Positions 25,641 through 37,700 of a stretch of 64,000 bases of DNA are shown one piece after another (the first letter of the stretch is position 1; each line of letters starts with the position of its first letter). Source of the DNA: Marasmius tenuissimus. Taxonomy: Eukaryota; Basidiomycota; Agaricomycetes; Agaricales; Marasmiaceae. Location of the stretch: assembly GCA_029532415.1 (NCBI GenBank), contig JAQOTA010000037.1:1-64000 (forward strand). The letters run 5' to 3'. Both the position numbers and the translations under genes were made by a program. The notes beneath the pieces are model-generated. The model was not told the origin of the DNA. It did not search any database and worked only from the letters and a program-made list of their open reading frames with translations.

Positions 25641-25971
25641 GTATATATACTCACCCTTCTTCCTTTCTCCAAATCTCTCTTCCCTTTTTTTCTTTCTCAG
25701 GGATTTCTCTTCACCGTCTCTTATTTGTTTCCCTCTCCTCCAATCGCCGGCGTTCTCCAACAGCTTTCGACGCCACTTTTCACTCCGCCAAGTCGCCCTT
25801 GAGTCCCACTTGGCTCATTCAATTACCGACGGCGTCCTCATTGCAGTTGACTCGGCAATCCTTGGTCAATCGTTACCTACGACGGACTCGCTTACGACCT
25901 TTAACCTCCCCGTCATCCTATAAATCCCTCCAGCAAGGACCCCAAGTCGATCCCTTAACGAACACGCTATC
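25641..25971 (+). promoter_or_regulatory. core promoter and leader of the GH16 gene
   Basis: A TATA box (GTATATATAC at 25641-25650) is followed by a strongly pyrimidine-rich stretch from about 25654 to 25745, rich in CTT/TCT. It is typical of highly expressed fungal genes and often marks the transcription start region. The start codon is at 25972. Confidence 0.5.
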
Positions 25972-27731
25972 ATGAAACTCATTCATTCACTCCCTCTCCA
26001 CCTGCTTCTCCTTCTCGAAGCTTCCCTGATCCTACACGTGTCTGCAAGCAAGAGAGAAGGCAACGTCCTTTCACGAACGGTACACAAAGCGCATAGATTC
26101 GCAACCCGACATTCCAAGGGGCTCGCTGACGATATCCGAGTAGCTTTTGGTGCCGTGCTGGTCTCGACACCAAAGTCCTCGGGTACAGGTAGTGGGTTGA
26201 GATTGTTGTCGAGCAGAGACGAACAATCCGTTCTTGGAAACCCGGTCGTGTATTGTAAATCCGGAGGAGCTCGACTTGGAGGGAGCAATAGCGGTGGTGG
26301 TGGAAGCAGCGGTGCGGGCGGTAGTATGGGCAATGGGAATGGGAATAGTGGCGGTACGAGCACGATGTCTGGTGGAAGTGGAGGGAATCGTACTGATTCG
26401 ACCTCGTCTACACCGCTTGGTGATCGTCCTACGTCTACAGGTGGAGGTGGTGGAGGCGGCGGCGGTCAATCCACAACGTCGACGTCGACGACGAGCACAC
26501 AACTTCCAACAGCAACTCCAGTGAACAATTCGCCGTTCAAGATTGTCGATTCTCATGTATGTGCTGCGGAAATCATTTACGATCGTTATACTCACATACG
26601 TTACACAGTCTGGAACCAACTTCTTCAATGGCTGGAACTTTTGGACTTATGGAGATCCTACGAATGGTATCGTCAACTACGTCGATGAAGCTACCGCAGT
26701 ACGTTCTTTTCCAATTCATCCTAGAACAAAAATCTCAAACTCATTTCTTCCCAGCGCGCGAACGGCCTCCTCGAGATCAACTCTGCCGGTAACGCTATAA
26801 TGCGAGTCGAAACCACCCCTCAAGTCTCCGGAAACAGAAGAAGTGTCCGAATCCAGACCCAACTCGAGATCGACAAAGGTCTTTGGATCATGGACTCTCT
26901 TCACGTTCCCACCGGCTGTGGTACTTGGCCGTAAGCCGCAGTTATCCCCACTCCATATATCAACAATTCAACTCACCCCTTCCTTCTAGCGCATTCTGGA
27001 CAAACGGCCCCTCCTGGCCCTTCGACGGCGAATTCGACATCTTCGAAGGCGTCCACGACTACTCCGTCAACCAAGCAACCCTCCACACCGACAGCGGCTG
27101 CACCCTCTCCTCCGCCTCCTCCACCACCCTCGGCATCTCCGGAACCGTCATCACCAAGCTCACCTGCGGCGTCGGCGGGGGGTCCGGAAACGAAGGTTGC
27201 GGTGTGCGCGCTACGACGGACAACACCTACGGTGCTCCGTTCAATCGGAATAAAGGTGGAGTTTACGCTGGGCTGATCGATAGCGATGGGATCGCTGTGT
27301 GGTTTTTCCCTCGTGGGTCGATTCCGGGGGATATTGAGAGTGAGGCGCCGTTGCCGTCGACGTGGGGGACGCCGATGGCGAGGTGGGATGCGGGGAGTTG
27401 TAGTCCGGATAGGTATTTTAATAGGCAGGCTGCTATCTTTACCAATACGTTGTGGTGAGTCGACCTTGTGTGCATCGAGAGATCCGATCTAACTTTGAAC
27501 AGCGGTGACTGGGCAGGAGGCGTATGGAATAACGCTGGAGTCCCAGGTCAAGAACAGAGCTGTGCTCAACGAACTGGGTTTGCGACTTGCGAGGAGTATG
27601 TCCGGAATAATGGTGGAGGCATGTCTGAAGCTTGTGAGTCGGACCTTCTTTCTTTTATCGGATTCCCCGTTTGCTCACCGACAACAACAGATTGGGAGGT
27701 CAAATCCGTCAAGATCTATCAACGAAAGTGA
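25972..27731 (+). CDS. secreted GH16 endo-beta-glucanase-like protein
   Basis: Six exons (25972-26556, 26609-26698, 26755-26930, 26990-27454, 27503-27633, 27691-27731) encode 495 residues in a clean frame. A signal peptide (MKLIHSLPLHLLLLLEASLI) is followed by about 75 residues of unknown character and then a linker of roughly 90 residues made almost only of Gly, Ser, Thr and Asn. The GH16 catalytic domain starts near residue 190 (TNFFNGWNFWTYGDPTNG) and has the active-site strand GEFDIFEGV, the ExDxxE pattern with nucleophile and acid/base glutamates. A conserved GGVYAG and WFFPRGSIP follow, and the end is VKSVKIYQRK. Such fungal enzymes act on beta-1,3/1,4- or beta-1,3/1,6-glucans of fungal or plant walls. 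I see no GPI signal or transmembrane tail, so it is likely released or wall-bound by the linker. Confidence 0.9.
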
Positions 27732-28129
27732 CATGACATCCATTCTTTGCCACGCCCTACATATTATTTTACTCACTTAGATGAACACTCACCCATTTTT
27801 TATGGAACGGAACTGTGTAGCTGTATCCTATATTCTGCTTGATGCTCGGGTCACGATGTATTTTTGGTTTATTAGGGAGGAGTCATGGTGGTTTCTGAAT
27901 ATGATCAAATTCCCGATCCCAAGACCTAGTGCATAAGAAAAGCCGTCTGGCTAATATCTACACTCTACTGGTGCGACAGTTCAGTGTACATAGCAGCCCA
28001 AGGCTCTGGGCAGTGACTTGCCTCCGTCAATCAAGGCCCGAGATTCTTCAGTTGGAATCCTTCGCGAATCTTTCACATCCTTTCCTCGGCATAGGACGGT
28101 AGAGTTTACTGAGGCTCAGGTATCGAGTC
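27732..28129. other. intergenic; left border of the repeat array
   Basis: Unique-looking sequence lies after the GH16 stop codon. Similarity to the repeat units starts at roughly 28130. No gene is seen. Confidence 0.5.
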
Positions 28130-28873
28130 GTCCGCACTGAAAACGGTGGCAGCAGTTGTCGAGAATACGGCTGTCAGAGAAAGACTCGCGTCCAACAAGC
28201 GCTCGCACATTCTCGAACTCGGACTGTCATCAACAAACACGATCCACATTCCAGCCTCTCCGCCGAAGCGCAAACCAGGTCTACGCATCTCCAGACCAAT
28301 CAATGGATAAGAGCTGGCATTGATGGGCAGTTCGAGCGGGCGGATAAGAGGAGGCGGAAAGCAAGTGAGTGGAAATGAGACGGCGTTGATCGAGCCTCGA
28401 CGTCCTGAATGTTGGTAATAATAGCCTAACTCCGATATCGCCCTCCTCCCACCTCTTGCGGCTTCCATTATCGATATGGCCCTCTTTCCATCTCTCGCAG
28501 CGCGTTGGCTGTTGGATTTCTGGAACCTCGTCGACGACACCATCTCCGCTCCTACCATCAACGACTGCGTGGCGATTCTTGACCAGCCCGACAAGTGTCT
28601 TCATCCCTCCTCGCAGTCTTCCTCACCACATCCACACCGTCGCAACGTGTTCACCAGCCCCCATCCGCCTTCTTTTTCACCCATCCTCTTCCACCTTCCT
28701 CCCAACCTCCAACCTCTTCCCCTCTTCCTCTTCCTGCCAACATCACCTCAACCGGCCTCCTGTTATCCTCTGTGCTCCACAATCATCGTTCTTCTATCTG
28801 GTCAAGCACCAAAGCCTTCGCAACCAACCATCACAGAAACTTCTGCCTCTGTGGCATCCTCGACACCCTGGTC
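28130..28873 (+). other. upstream region of NLR copy A
   Basis: This is the promoter side of copy A. It contains a long C/T-rich tract (about 28600-28760), which produces long but low-complexity Pro/Ser-rich frames. Equivalent sequence is present before copy B, but about 350 bp of it is missing before copy C. Confidence 0.45.
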
Positions 28874-31727
28874 ATGAGCACGGGTATATACAACCACCAA
28901 ACTGGCTCGGGCCCGCAGAATAACAATAACGCTGGCGGCACCCAGAACCTCAGCTTCGTAAACAACTTCAACACAACTGTCGACCCTCGTGAGTTGCTAG
29001 CTTTTTGTTCCCGTTGAATGTGAAGATAACCATGGGCATGTTGGTGTAGCACTCAGGCTCAAGACTCTTTGGGACGCAATCATGGGAGTCGGAGCTTCGC
29101 ATGACGCGGAGCAACAGTATGAGCGGGGGGAATGTCTTCCCGGAACCCGCGAGGCAGTCATCAGGATCATATGGGAATGGATTCGGTCGAAAGGGAAGGA
29201 GCTTCCTATCTGCTGGCTCTCAGGTACTGCAGGTGTCGGGAAAACGGCCATTGCCATGACTGTTGCGAAAGCGGTCAAAGAGGAAGGCCGTCTGGTCTGC
29301 TCGTTCTTCTTTTTCCGATCTGACCCCAGACGGAACAACCCTTCAGCGCTTGTGCTCAGCATTGCACATGGTCTTGGCGTAACTAACCCGTCTTACCGAA
29401 TTTTGATTGACCAGAGGATTCTGGACGACCCGAAGATACTAGAAGCTCGAATGGAGGAGCAATTCCGAGAACTCGTTGTGAAGCCGCACGGATGCCAGGC
29501 ACCTCCTCCTCCACCCCAGAAGCCCCAGAAACCATCCTTCCGTCAGAAATGGTCCGGGCGTATACGGAAATTCTTGGGGAAACATTCGCTCGCGGAAAAA
29601 GACCTCGACCAGCAAGAGAGTGCCGACAAAGGAGAAGTTCCCGACTTGGTCATCATAGATGGCCTGGACGAATGCGGCGACGAACGAACCCAGCAACGCA
29701 TTCTCTCCATGATTCAATCCACGTTCCTCACCTCTCCTGATTTTCCATTGCGCTTCCTGATCTGCAGCCGTCCAGAAGCATGGCTCCAGGAAGCGTTCAC
29801 CGCCAATCATCTCTCCACACTCACAAAGTCTATCCTATTGAACGACGATTTCAGACCCGCTGAAGACATCATGATTTACTACCGTCACCGGTTTCGGGAG
29901 ATCACTAGCAGTCCCAAGTACCGACAAGTCCAGTTCCCGACTCCGTGGCCCACGGAGGAGGACCTCGAAACTCTAGTTGACAAATCGTGCAGCCAATTCG
30001 TCTATGTGGCAACTGTTTTCAGATTCATAATTCATGCTGATAACGATCCAATGGATCAGCTTCGTCTCGTCCTCAAAAGCATTTCGAATAGCGAATCAGG
30101 AATATCACCCTATCGAGAGCTCGACATACTGTACAACATCATTCTCACAGCCAATCCCAACCCTGACAAAGTTCGCCCAGTCCTTGCAGCCATTGTCGTC
30201 CTTTCGGAGTTGAAGTATACCCCCCTAACCCCAGCATTGATTGAGTTGGTGCTGGGTCTGCCGTCGGGACAAGTGGCTTTGAGATTACGAGGGATGCACT
30301 CTGTGCTGAACATCGGTGGTCGGGACGATGGGATTACTGTACACCACACATCGTTCAGGGAGTATCTGCTTGACCAAAATAGGTCGCGCAATTTCCACAT
30401 CGACATCGACACCCAGAAGTATGCCATCGCGCGACAGTGGCTCCAGAACCTGACAACCAGTAAAGTGCTGACTTACAGGTATGAGTACTCTTATCCTCTG
30501 ATCCACTCTTTCATAGGTACTGAACCTCTTTTTTGCGTGCATTAATAGCCCCAGTCAACTCTATTCCAAAGGAACCGAGGCCTTCTTCCACCGATGGATT
30601 TGGCTCTGCATGTCAATTTCCAAACCATCTCGAGATCTATTGGATGACCTGTGGAATGTCGACATTGCCCCTGCGTGTCGGAGGAGCTGGAACTGGGGCA
30701 AGATTTTTGATAAACTGGTAAAATGGGTGAGGGAGTATGTGAGTTTGACTGATTGCTTTCCCCCCTTCCTTGCACCCCCTTTTATGCTTACATGTATCCA
30801 TGACCAGGATGGCCCCGGAATCTGCGAAAGCAAGGACAAGAAGGAAGCAGCAGAAAACTACTCGAAGGCCGGCGAGAATACCCTTCTCGAGGCCAATAGT
30901 CATTCATCTTGCGACAACGGCCGATGTCAGGTCGAAGTTCATAGCCGCAAGATAGTCAGGGAAGAGGAGGGTCTCGATCTTGTGCAGCGTCTCGTGCACA
31001 AGTTGCAGAACCGCCCCGGATGCTTTCATCTTGTATGCCCCCCGGGTGTGACTCTGCGAAGGAGCATCGTGAATTACCTTGTTATCTTTGCTACCGGATG
31101 TCCATACGGTCTTGACCAGGTTCAGTCAGAGCCCACTGATGTCGACAATGTGCGCCTCACAGACTGCCACTGTGATCTCTCTGGAGGGAGCGAGTCAAGC
31201 AATCCAGGGCACCTTGCATACCGAGAAGCTTGTAGGCAGCTCATCAAGGCCTATGTCTCCCTTTTCGAGGAGCTTGCCCAGTGTGGTGCTGAAGACAGCA
31301 AGGCCAATGAAGACTTGGGGCGGTGCTTTGGGAATATGGTGGCCTCGTCACTACTCAAACACTGTTGTCTTGATCAGGAGCTGCTTTTGCTCTGCCAGAC
31401 ATTCTTTGGGCTTGCGAAAGGGTGTTTGATGATGCGGGTTCCTATTTTGGGTCTTGAGACACTACAGGAAGGAAGAAAGAAGATGCTTGGGTGGATTAAG
31501 GTGAGTATGATCTTTCTGGGTTCTGATTCCCCCTCATTCTTGTATTGTACCACGATTGATGGTTTTCTCTTTGACAGACCTTCCCAGACAGCTTTGCTGG
31601 AGAAGGCAAAGCCTTGACAGTGCAGATTCGTGCTTTGCCTTGGAAGCAGTGGGCACAAAACTGTCGGGGGGGTCCGGGTGATCTTTCATGGGCTTCAGAT
31701 GACTCAGACGATCCACATGAGTCGTAA
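28874..31727 (+). CDS. NACHT NTPase, NLR-like protein (copy A)
   Basis: Five exons (28874-28988, 29050-30478, 30549-30738, 30808-31500, 31578-31727) give 858 residues in frame. The first exon encodes a short Asn/Gly-rich leader (YNHQTGSGPQNNNNAGG, then FVNNFNTTVDP). The NACHT domain has Walker A GTAGVGKT at residues 97-104, Walker B LVIIDGLDE near 238-246 and the sensor block RFLICSRPE near 274-282. A winged-helix-like part follows (HHTSFREYLLD). The last third, about 340 residues, is Cys-rich (SSCDNGRC, CFHLVCPPG, DCHCDLSGG) and shows none of the usual WD40, TPR or ankyrin repeats. Fungal NACHT proteins act as intracellular sensors in incompatibility and defence; the role here is inferred from family only. 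No lesion seen. Confidence 0.85.
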
Positions 31728-34700
31728 AGACTGGTTTATGGAAGGTATGTCGACCAGACAGTGTACAGAAGGTTTGGTGCTGATTCTCCTCCTCGATAGC
31801 TACTCTCCTCCTTTTGCTATACTAGCAGGCTGACTGGCAGATCCGCGATGACGACAGATCCTTTTGGACAACGGCAGTGCCGCTTCACCCGACAGTACGA
31901 CCTGCCTCGACGCTTAGTTTCGTTACAGTGGTGCTGAGGCAACCTGGGAGACCAGAAGAACCCCGACGGACATAGCCCATCGAGGAGATAAATAACCTTG
32001 TAATCCGCGTTTCTGCAATGCATAGGTTCCTGCCAACGAGTATGACACACGAAGGCGACAGAAGAGAGCCGCTTACATTGACTGGCTGTCTCCATGGTTT
32101 CTTCCAAGGCCGTCGTCGTCCAAGGTAATCTTGAGGGCTTCAATGTCGTGTTCAAATCAACTTTCAGGATCTGGTGCCGCTCTGATTGATTTCCACCACC
32201 ACCAATAACAGGCTACAGCGAGACGAGAGAGGAAACATGGCATGTACCATGAGCACAGTGGGCTTAAGCTACACCTACAACTTCATCTAGAACCGACAAT
32301 GTCTACTACCAGTGGTTGAAATTCATGGTGGACAACAAGCTGTATTCTCGAGCGAGAGGTCCGGCGCAGATCCTCACTAGATAGCCTATGGAAGGTCGTA
32401 GTCGTACTGGTGATCTTCATTCCAGAGAGATGGAACATGATTTCATGGTTTCTCGTTGTATAACTTGTATTACTCGGTTCTCGCGAAGAAATCGCAGTTA
32501 TTCGAAGCCAGTGATGCGTACATATCGTTTCAAGTTGCATTTGTGCGGTATGTGAATACACATGTTCGTTATGCTGGGATCGTCCGTTTGATGTATCTCT
32601 TTATTCTAGACGTGGGGTAACCCAAATTACAAACTTGGTTAGTCGACCTCGCTTTTTCTTTTGTTCTTCACTCGCTCGACGAGTAGAGAACAAGATTTCG
32701 TGTGCCGTGCTTGCGAGAACAAGGCTGCTGTTTCGCAATTACACATTCGTTACGCCATAAAGTCCATTCAACCTTCGCTCCCTGTGTATTAGTTTATTGC
32801 TGGATAGACCGACCTCCAGAGATTGGAAGGCACGAACAATGCGGCTCATCTGTACACCGTTTCTTCCGGACGAATACGGGACTAAGGACGTTCGCACCTA
32901 CGTATCATTGAGTACCGAGTATGTAGAATATGAAAGGCGATACACATTTGATCAAAGTGTTTGCGCTGAACCCCCTTTCTCCTTCAATTGAATAGGCCAC
33001 AAGTGGCCTCCAAAGTTCATGGCGCCTTTGCGGGCGGGTCAGACCCTAAATTCTAGGAAGGCGGACTTGGTGATGGTTCTCCCGAATGGCCGTTCGTCAC
33101 AGGATATCTAGCGATAGTTAGATTCAAGGTTCATGCCTCTCTTCGCCCATCCAGAGCCTAGGTGTACGAGGGTTATTTAGTGAATGACACGGTGAATGGT
33201 CTCGAGCCCGGGCAAACACTACAGGGTGAATTGCACGAGATAGACTTCGAGATGGCGGAAGGGTAATGAGTGTAAGCCAGCAACAGACGAAAGAAAACAT
33301 GACACACCTTGAGCATTATACCTAAGCCTGCAAGGCCAATGGTCTCGACAACATCCAGGGTGCTCAATCGAGAGTGAGTTTCTCCCTGAGGGCCATCGGG
33401 TTGGTTTGAAGACGTGTAAAATATCGTTGTGTTCCAGATACGCTCAGTTGGCCGGGTCGACATGGACAACGTTCCCTCGCTCGAGTTATCCAACAACTAC
33501 GACTTTTTCCCCTTGAACGCGTATCCGACGTTCCTCGATGCTCCCCCAGTTTCCATCATTTCGGTGACTGGCCTGTGGAATTCGAGCCTAAGACTCTTGG
33601 GTTAGAACTCTTTGCATTGAAGAATCTCGGATCGCTTCCTGAGTCTAAGATTGGCAAGGTGGTGAGCGGCTTGATTTGATTGACAACGGTGGTAGAGGTT
33701 TTACTTTCCACTTTCGAGTACCAGCTTTGTCGAGATCGTGGGTGTCATCGTGGGGAGAAGAGAAGAGTTGGCGTCTTAGAATAAGCGCTCACACAACCTC
33801 CATCACCCCGACAACCAACGACCACTCCGACTGGACTTCTCCCCTCCTCGTATCGTTTTTCATTCTATCTTCCTCTCATCAAATTTGTCTCCCTCCCAAC
33901 TTTAACGGCTTCCTATCGTCCGCACCCTCAAACCGCCCTCAACCACCCCTCCTAACTCCTCCAATTCCAAGTTTTTCATCGAGATGTTTTGTCAATCGAC
34001 CCGCCCGTATCTGCTTTATGGTCGCATCTAGACCTTTTCGAATTGCAGTTCCTCCCTTGACGATGCTCAAATCGAACCTATTGGGGGTCGATGATACCCG
34101 CAAGGGAGGCAGATGAAGTTTGAATGTCCTTGGTCGTGAACAAGGTCAGCTAAGGTCAGTGTTCGAATAAACGACTGCTGAAGTTTCTCTAGCTGATCAT
34201 AATCCTACAGAAAACAAACTTGGAGGCAGACCCCCTCCATCTTCTCGTCCTCGCTGGCGCCTCCAGGCTCAAGTACAGTCTCGGAACCATCACATCTCCC
34301 CATATCTACGAGCCCGCCACCGCCTCTCAGATCAAGCAGAACCATACATACATCGACAACTCGCAATCCAACCTCCACAGAGAAATGAATCTCCGTCCCT
34401 GAACTCCAATGTATCATTTTCATCGCAAGATTCCAAGCATTAGCACGGCTGGTGGTGTACGTCAAAAAAGTTGGAGAGGTCGAGCTCTCCCAAGACACCA
34501 TTGCCGAGGGAAATGCGAGAAGAGAGGACTTGGTTGTGGCCGCTGTGGCAAGGAGTACAGAGGAGATGTGGAAGTCAGAGTTGATTCAGAAGCGGAGGAA
34601 CGGGCGACGTGGTTATCGTCTGCTGCGATTTCGTACCGAGAGGGAGCTTCAAGACCGGGCGAAGTAAATTGGGATCTTTCTATTCTCGATCTGCTTCACC

Positions 34701-37700
34701 CTCTGACTCGAGTTCGACGACTCTTGATCCTGATTCCTCAATAACACGCCGACGCGCCAAAAAACCTGGAATTCCCTATCATCCAGATGTACTCTTTTTG
34801 ATCTCCAGCGCAAAACTCGCTCGTTTCTCCATCTTCTCTCCCCCTCTGTCGCGGACGACTGCATCACTTTGGGAAGTCAACACCTTTGCCGATTTGGAAT
34901 CATAACCCACTGACAGCGCCCAGTCATCGCTACTCTCGGGCCTTCGCTTTTTCGACGACGAGCGGTTATGAGTGGGTCAATCCGTGGGATGTGATTATGG
35001 GGGACGAGGTCCGTGCAGTGATGGCTTTGGATATGCTTGAGTAGGGTGATTGTTGGCGATGAGGAACGGGGCGGAGGGTTTAGGATGACTATACGGCTTG
35101 GTCGTGTCGCCAGAGTCGTTGTGGGTCTGGCAGGGTTACCTTTACCGTTGTCGTTCACTCACCATCTTCACGACCGCTCTACACTCTGGCGTTAGATATT
35201 GCGCCCCCAACCGTATCGCGGTATTCCTGGACCTGCGTTCGTTGTACTTGAAACAATTCGAGGGGCGAAGGAGGCCAGGCGTCGATTGAGTCAGGTGAAT
35301 GACATCCTCCTGTCAAGCTCATCTCGAAGGAAGCTCATTCATTGTCTACTTCAGGACACCGACACAACACGCTTTCCATGGTCGAAAACTCACCTCCAAC
35401 CTCCACCTCGAACTCACAATCTTTAATATAAATCTTTGGTTGAATGGTGCGCTGCATGGAACGGACGGGTGTTGTGAACAAACATGGTATAGCAGCGTAG
35501 AAGTGTCAAAGGGACTAACGAACAACGAACGAGTGAATACTCAGGCTCATGAAGGGGACAAGAAATGGCGGAGATGCACTCATGATAGGTAGCTGTTGAG
35601 AAAGGGAAGGACGGTGGAGGTTTGAGATAGCACAAAGCATCTCGGGAATGGGGAGGAAGACCGAGAATTGTTGCGTTGGCTGAAATTGACAGCGAAGATA
35701 ATGTCAGAAGCGGTCGGTACTACTGAAGGCAGCGCGATTCGAGTGAGGGAAGGCTTGCTTGTAGTTGGGCTATTCCGGGAGTGGCGGAGGTGAATGTCAA
35801 CCCGTATCCAGAAACTCGCGATTTCCCTCGACAATTCTTTGGTCCGGTGGTTCTGAGGCAGGCGGAAGCTTCGGAACCAGGAGAATCGCGATAGGTGTGG
35901 CACATCAAGAACGGAATAACCCTCCAATAACCGCCTCTCGCCAGGTAACGAAAGAGGACTCACGAAGGCGAGGGGGTCGAGAGGACCGAGGAGCTTGTAC
36001 TACCGCCTTTGGGGACATAGTTCATTTCGCGTTTCACCTAGAAGAGCATGTAACTGGTAGAATAGCTACGAAGAAACCTTTCCACAATGAATTGAGCGTA
36101 AGTATGTATACAACCAAAGTTCCGTATGTGAAACTTTGAGGTAGGTGAGTCCTCGGAAAGGTACGGTCAGTACGTATGGTAGATCCAGAGTGAAGATCCG
36201 GTGATACTGAGTGAAAGGGCATTCGAGGTGCGAGCGAGACATGATCTATGTAAAATCTCGACCGGAAGACCTCCTGCTCAGCCCTCCTACAGAGTCCTGT
36301 CGCCAACCCTCCAGTTCCGAGCAGATTCAGCTCCACTGCCAATCTTCGCCCTGTCGAGACATATGCAGCCCTGCCTCTTTTTGTTCCTCTGAGCTCGTTA
36401 CTGTCTGGAGTAACGTGTTCGAACAGCGGAACGAAGCCCTAGACTCTCGGTCGTGTTCGGGGAACTCTGCCCGAGGCTATGCCACCGTGTACCTATACCT
36501 TTCGCGTCGCCAAAATCCCAACGATGCAAGAGAGGTCGAAGGTAGCTCAAATCCAATCATTGCGGTCGGAAAGCAATGGAGGCGAGGGATCGACCGCAGG
36601 CTTCGATCCTATCCGTTTGTGGCGAAGTCGCGGAACCGTAGCTTTCCAGAGATCCTGGCGAAAAACTTGTTACCGAGTGATGAGGCAATTCATGCCGTCT
36701 ACAGATGAGTCGATTCGACGTGGGAGGGACGTTCTGTATCGTCCAGAAGACTGGTATCCAAGTAATTGGCCCCTCTAGATTGCCTTGTCTTCGACGCCGA
36801 CGACACCCTCTTCATTGCTAAATCCATCCAGCTCTGTCATCCTTCTTGCCTCGCCCTCGAGCTGCATCGATCTCCTTGATGCATCGTCATGTTGACGTAT
36901 CATCCGGTAACGAAGCACGCCTTTCGAGGGTGTTCAACAATATCCAGTGTGTACAATGTGGAATGCTGGTAGCGGTGTAGGGCCAGCGGGGAAAAGAGAT
37001 AAATGGATAGGCAAGGTGCGACGAATCCGTTGGATTGCAAGACATGGATGAGCAATGCCGCTCGATGTTGATAGGTCCTGGAAGCAACGTTGTCGTTGGA
37101 AGCAGAGTCAGTTCGGAACCATGCCTGTCAAAGTTTCAGCGAGAAAGATATGAAGCTAAAGAGATGACTACGTACTGGTCATGTTCTCGCTGTCTGTATC
37201 TGTGCTCTGCAGCTACCATGGTGTGCCATAACCTTAAACCCTGCTGACCGTTCTCGCTACCTGGCCCTCTCATGACATCTCTTCGACCTATTTCTCTTCT
37301 TCCGTCTCCTTCCCAACATATACATGAATGTTGTCGGAGGACTAGACCACCCGGGCGCTTTGATTGTGAGATGAATGACAAGTTATTTGACAATTTCAGG
37401 GCGTGTTGTGTGAGATAGTCCTTGAGGTAAGGAAAGGGTGATGAGGGCAGACCAACGGAAGACGGGGAAGAAACATACCTTACATCTGAACCGATTTGTA
37501 GGGCCAACGGTCTTGAGGATACCCATGGGGATCATTCAAAGTCTTGCTCAAAGACTATTGAGCTGAATCGACGACGGATGCTGTGTTCTCGATTCGTTTG
37601 GTCGGCCTTGTCTTCGTCGATCTCTTTCTGGGGATGTTTACCTACGTTCTTCAGCCTCGTGCGACGTTCCCCAACTCTACGCCAATTTCCGGAGTTTTCC

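Noticed and set aside
26071..26628. 185-codon minus-strand frame rich in Arg and Thr
   Set aside because: Antisense of the Gly-rich linker of the GH16 gene; low complexity with no domain.
28456..28923. 155-codon plus-strand frame in front of NLR copy A
   Set aside because: Comes from the C/T-rich leader, giving Pro/Ser/His repeats. It overlaps the NLR start in another frame and is not kept in copies B and C.
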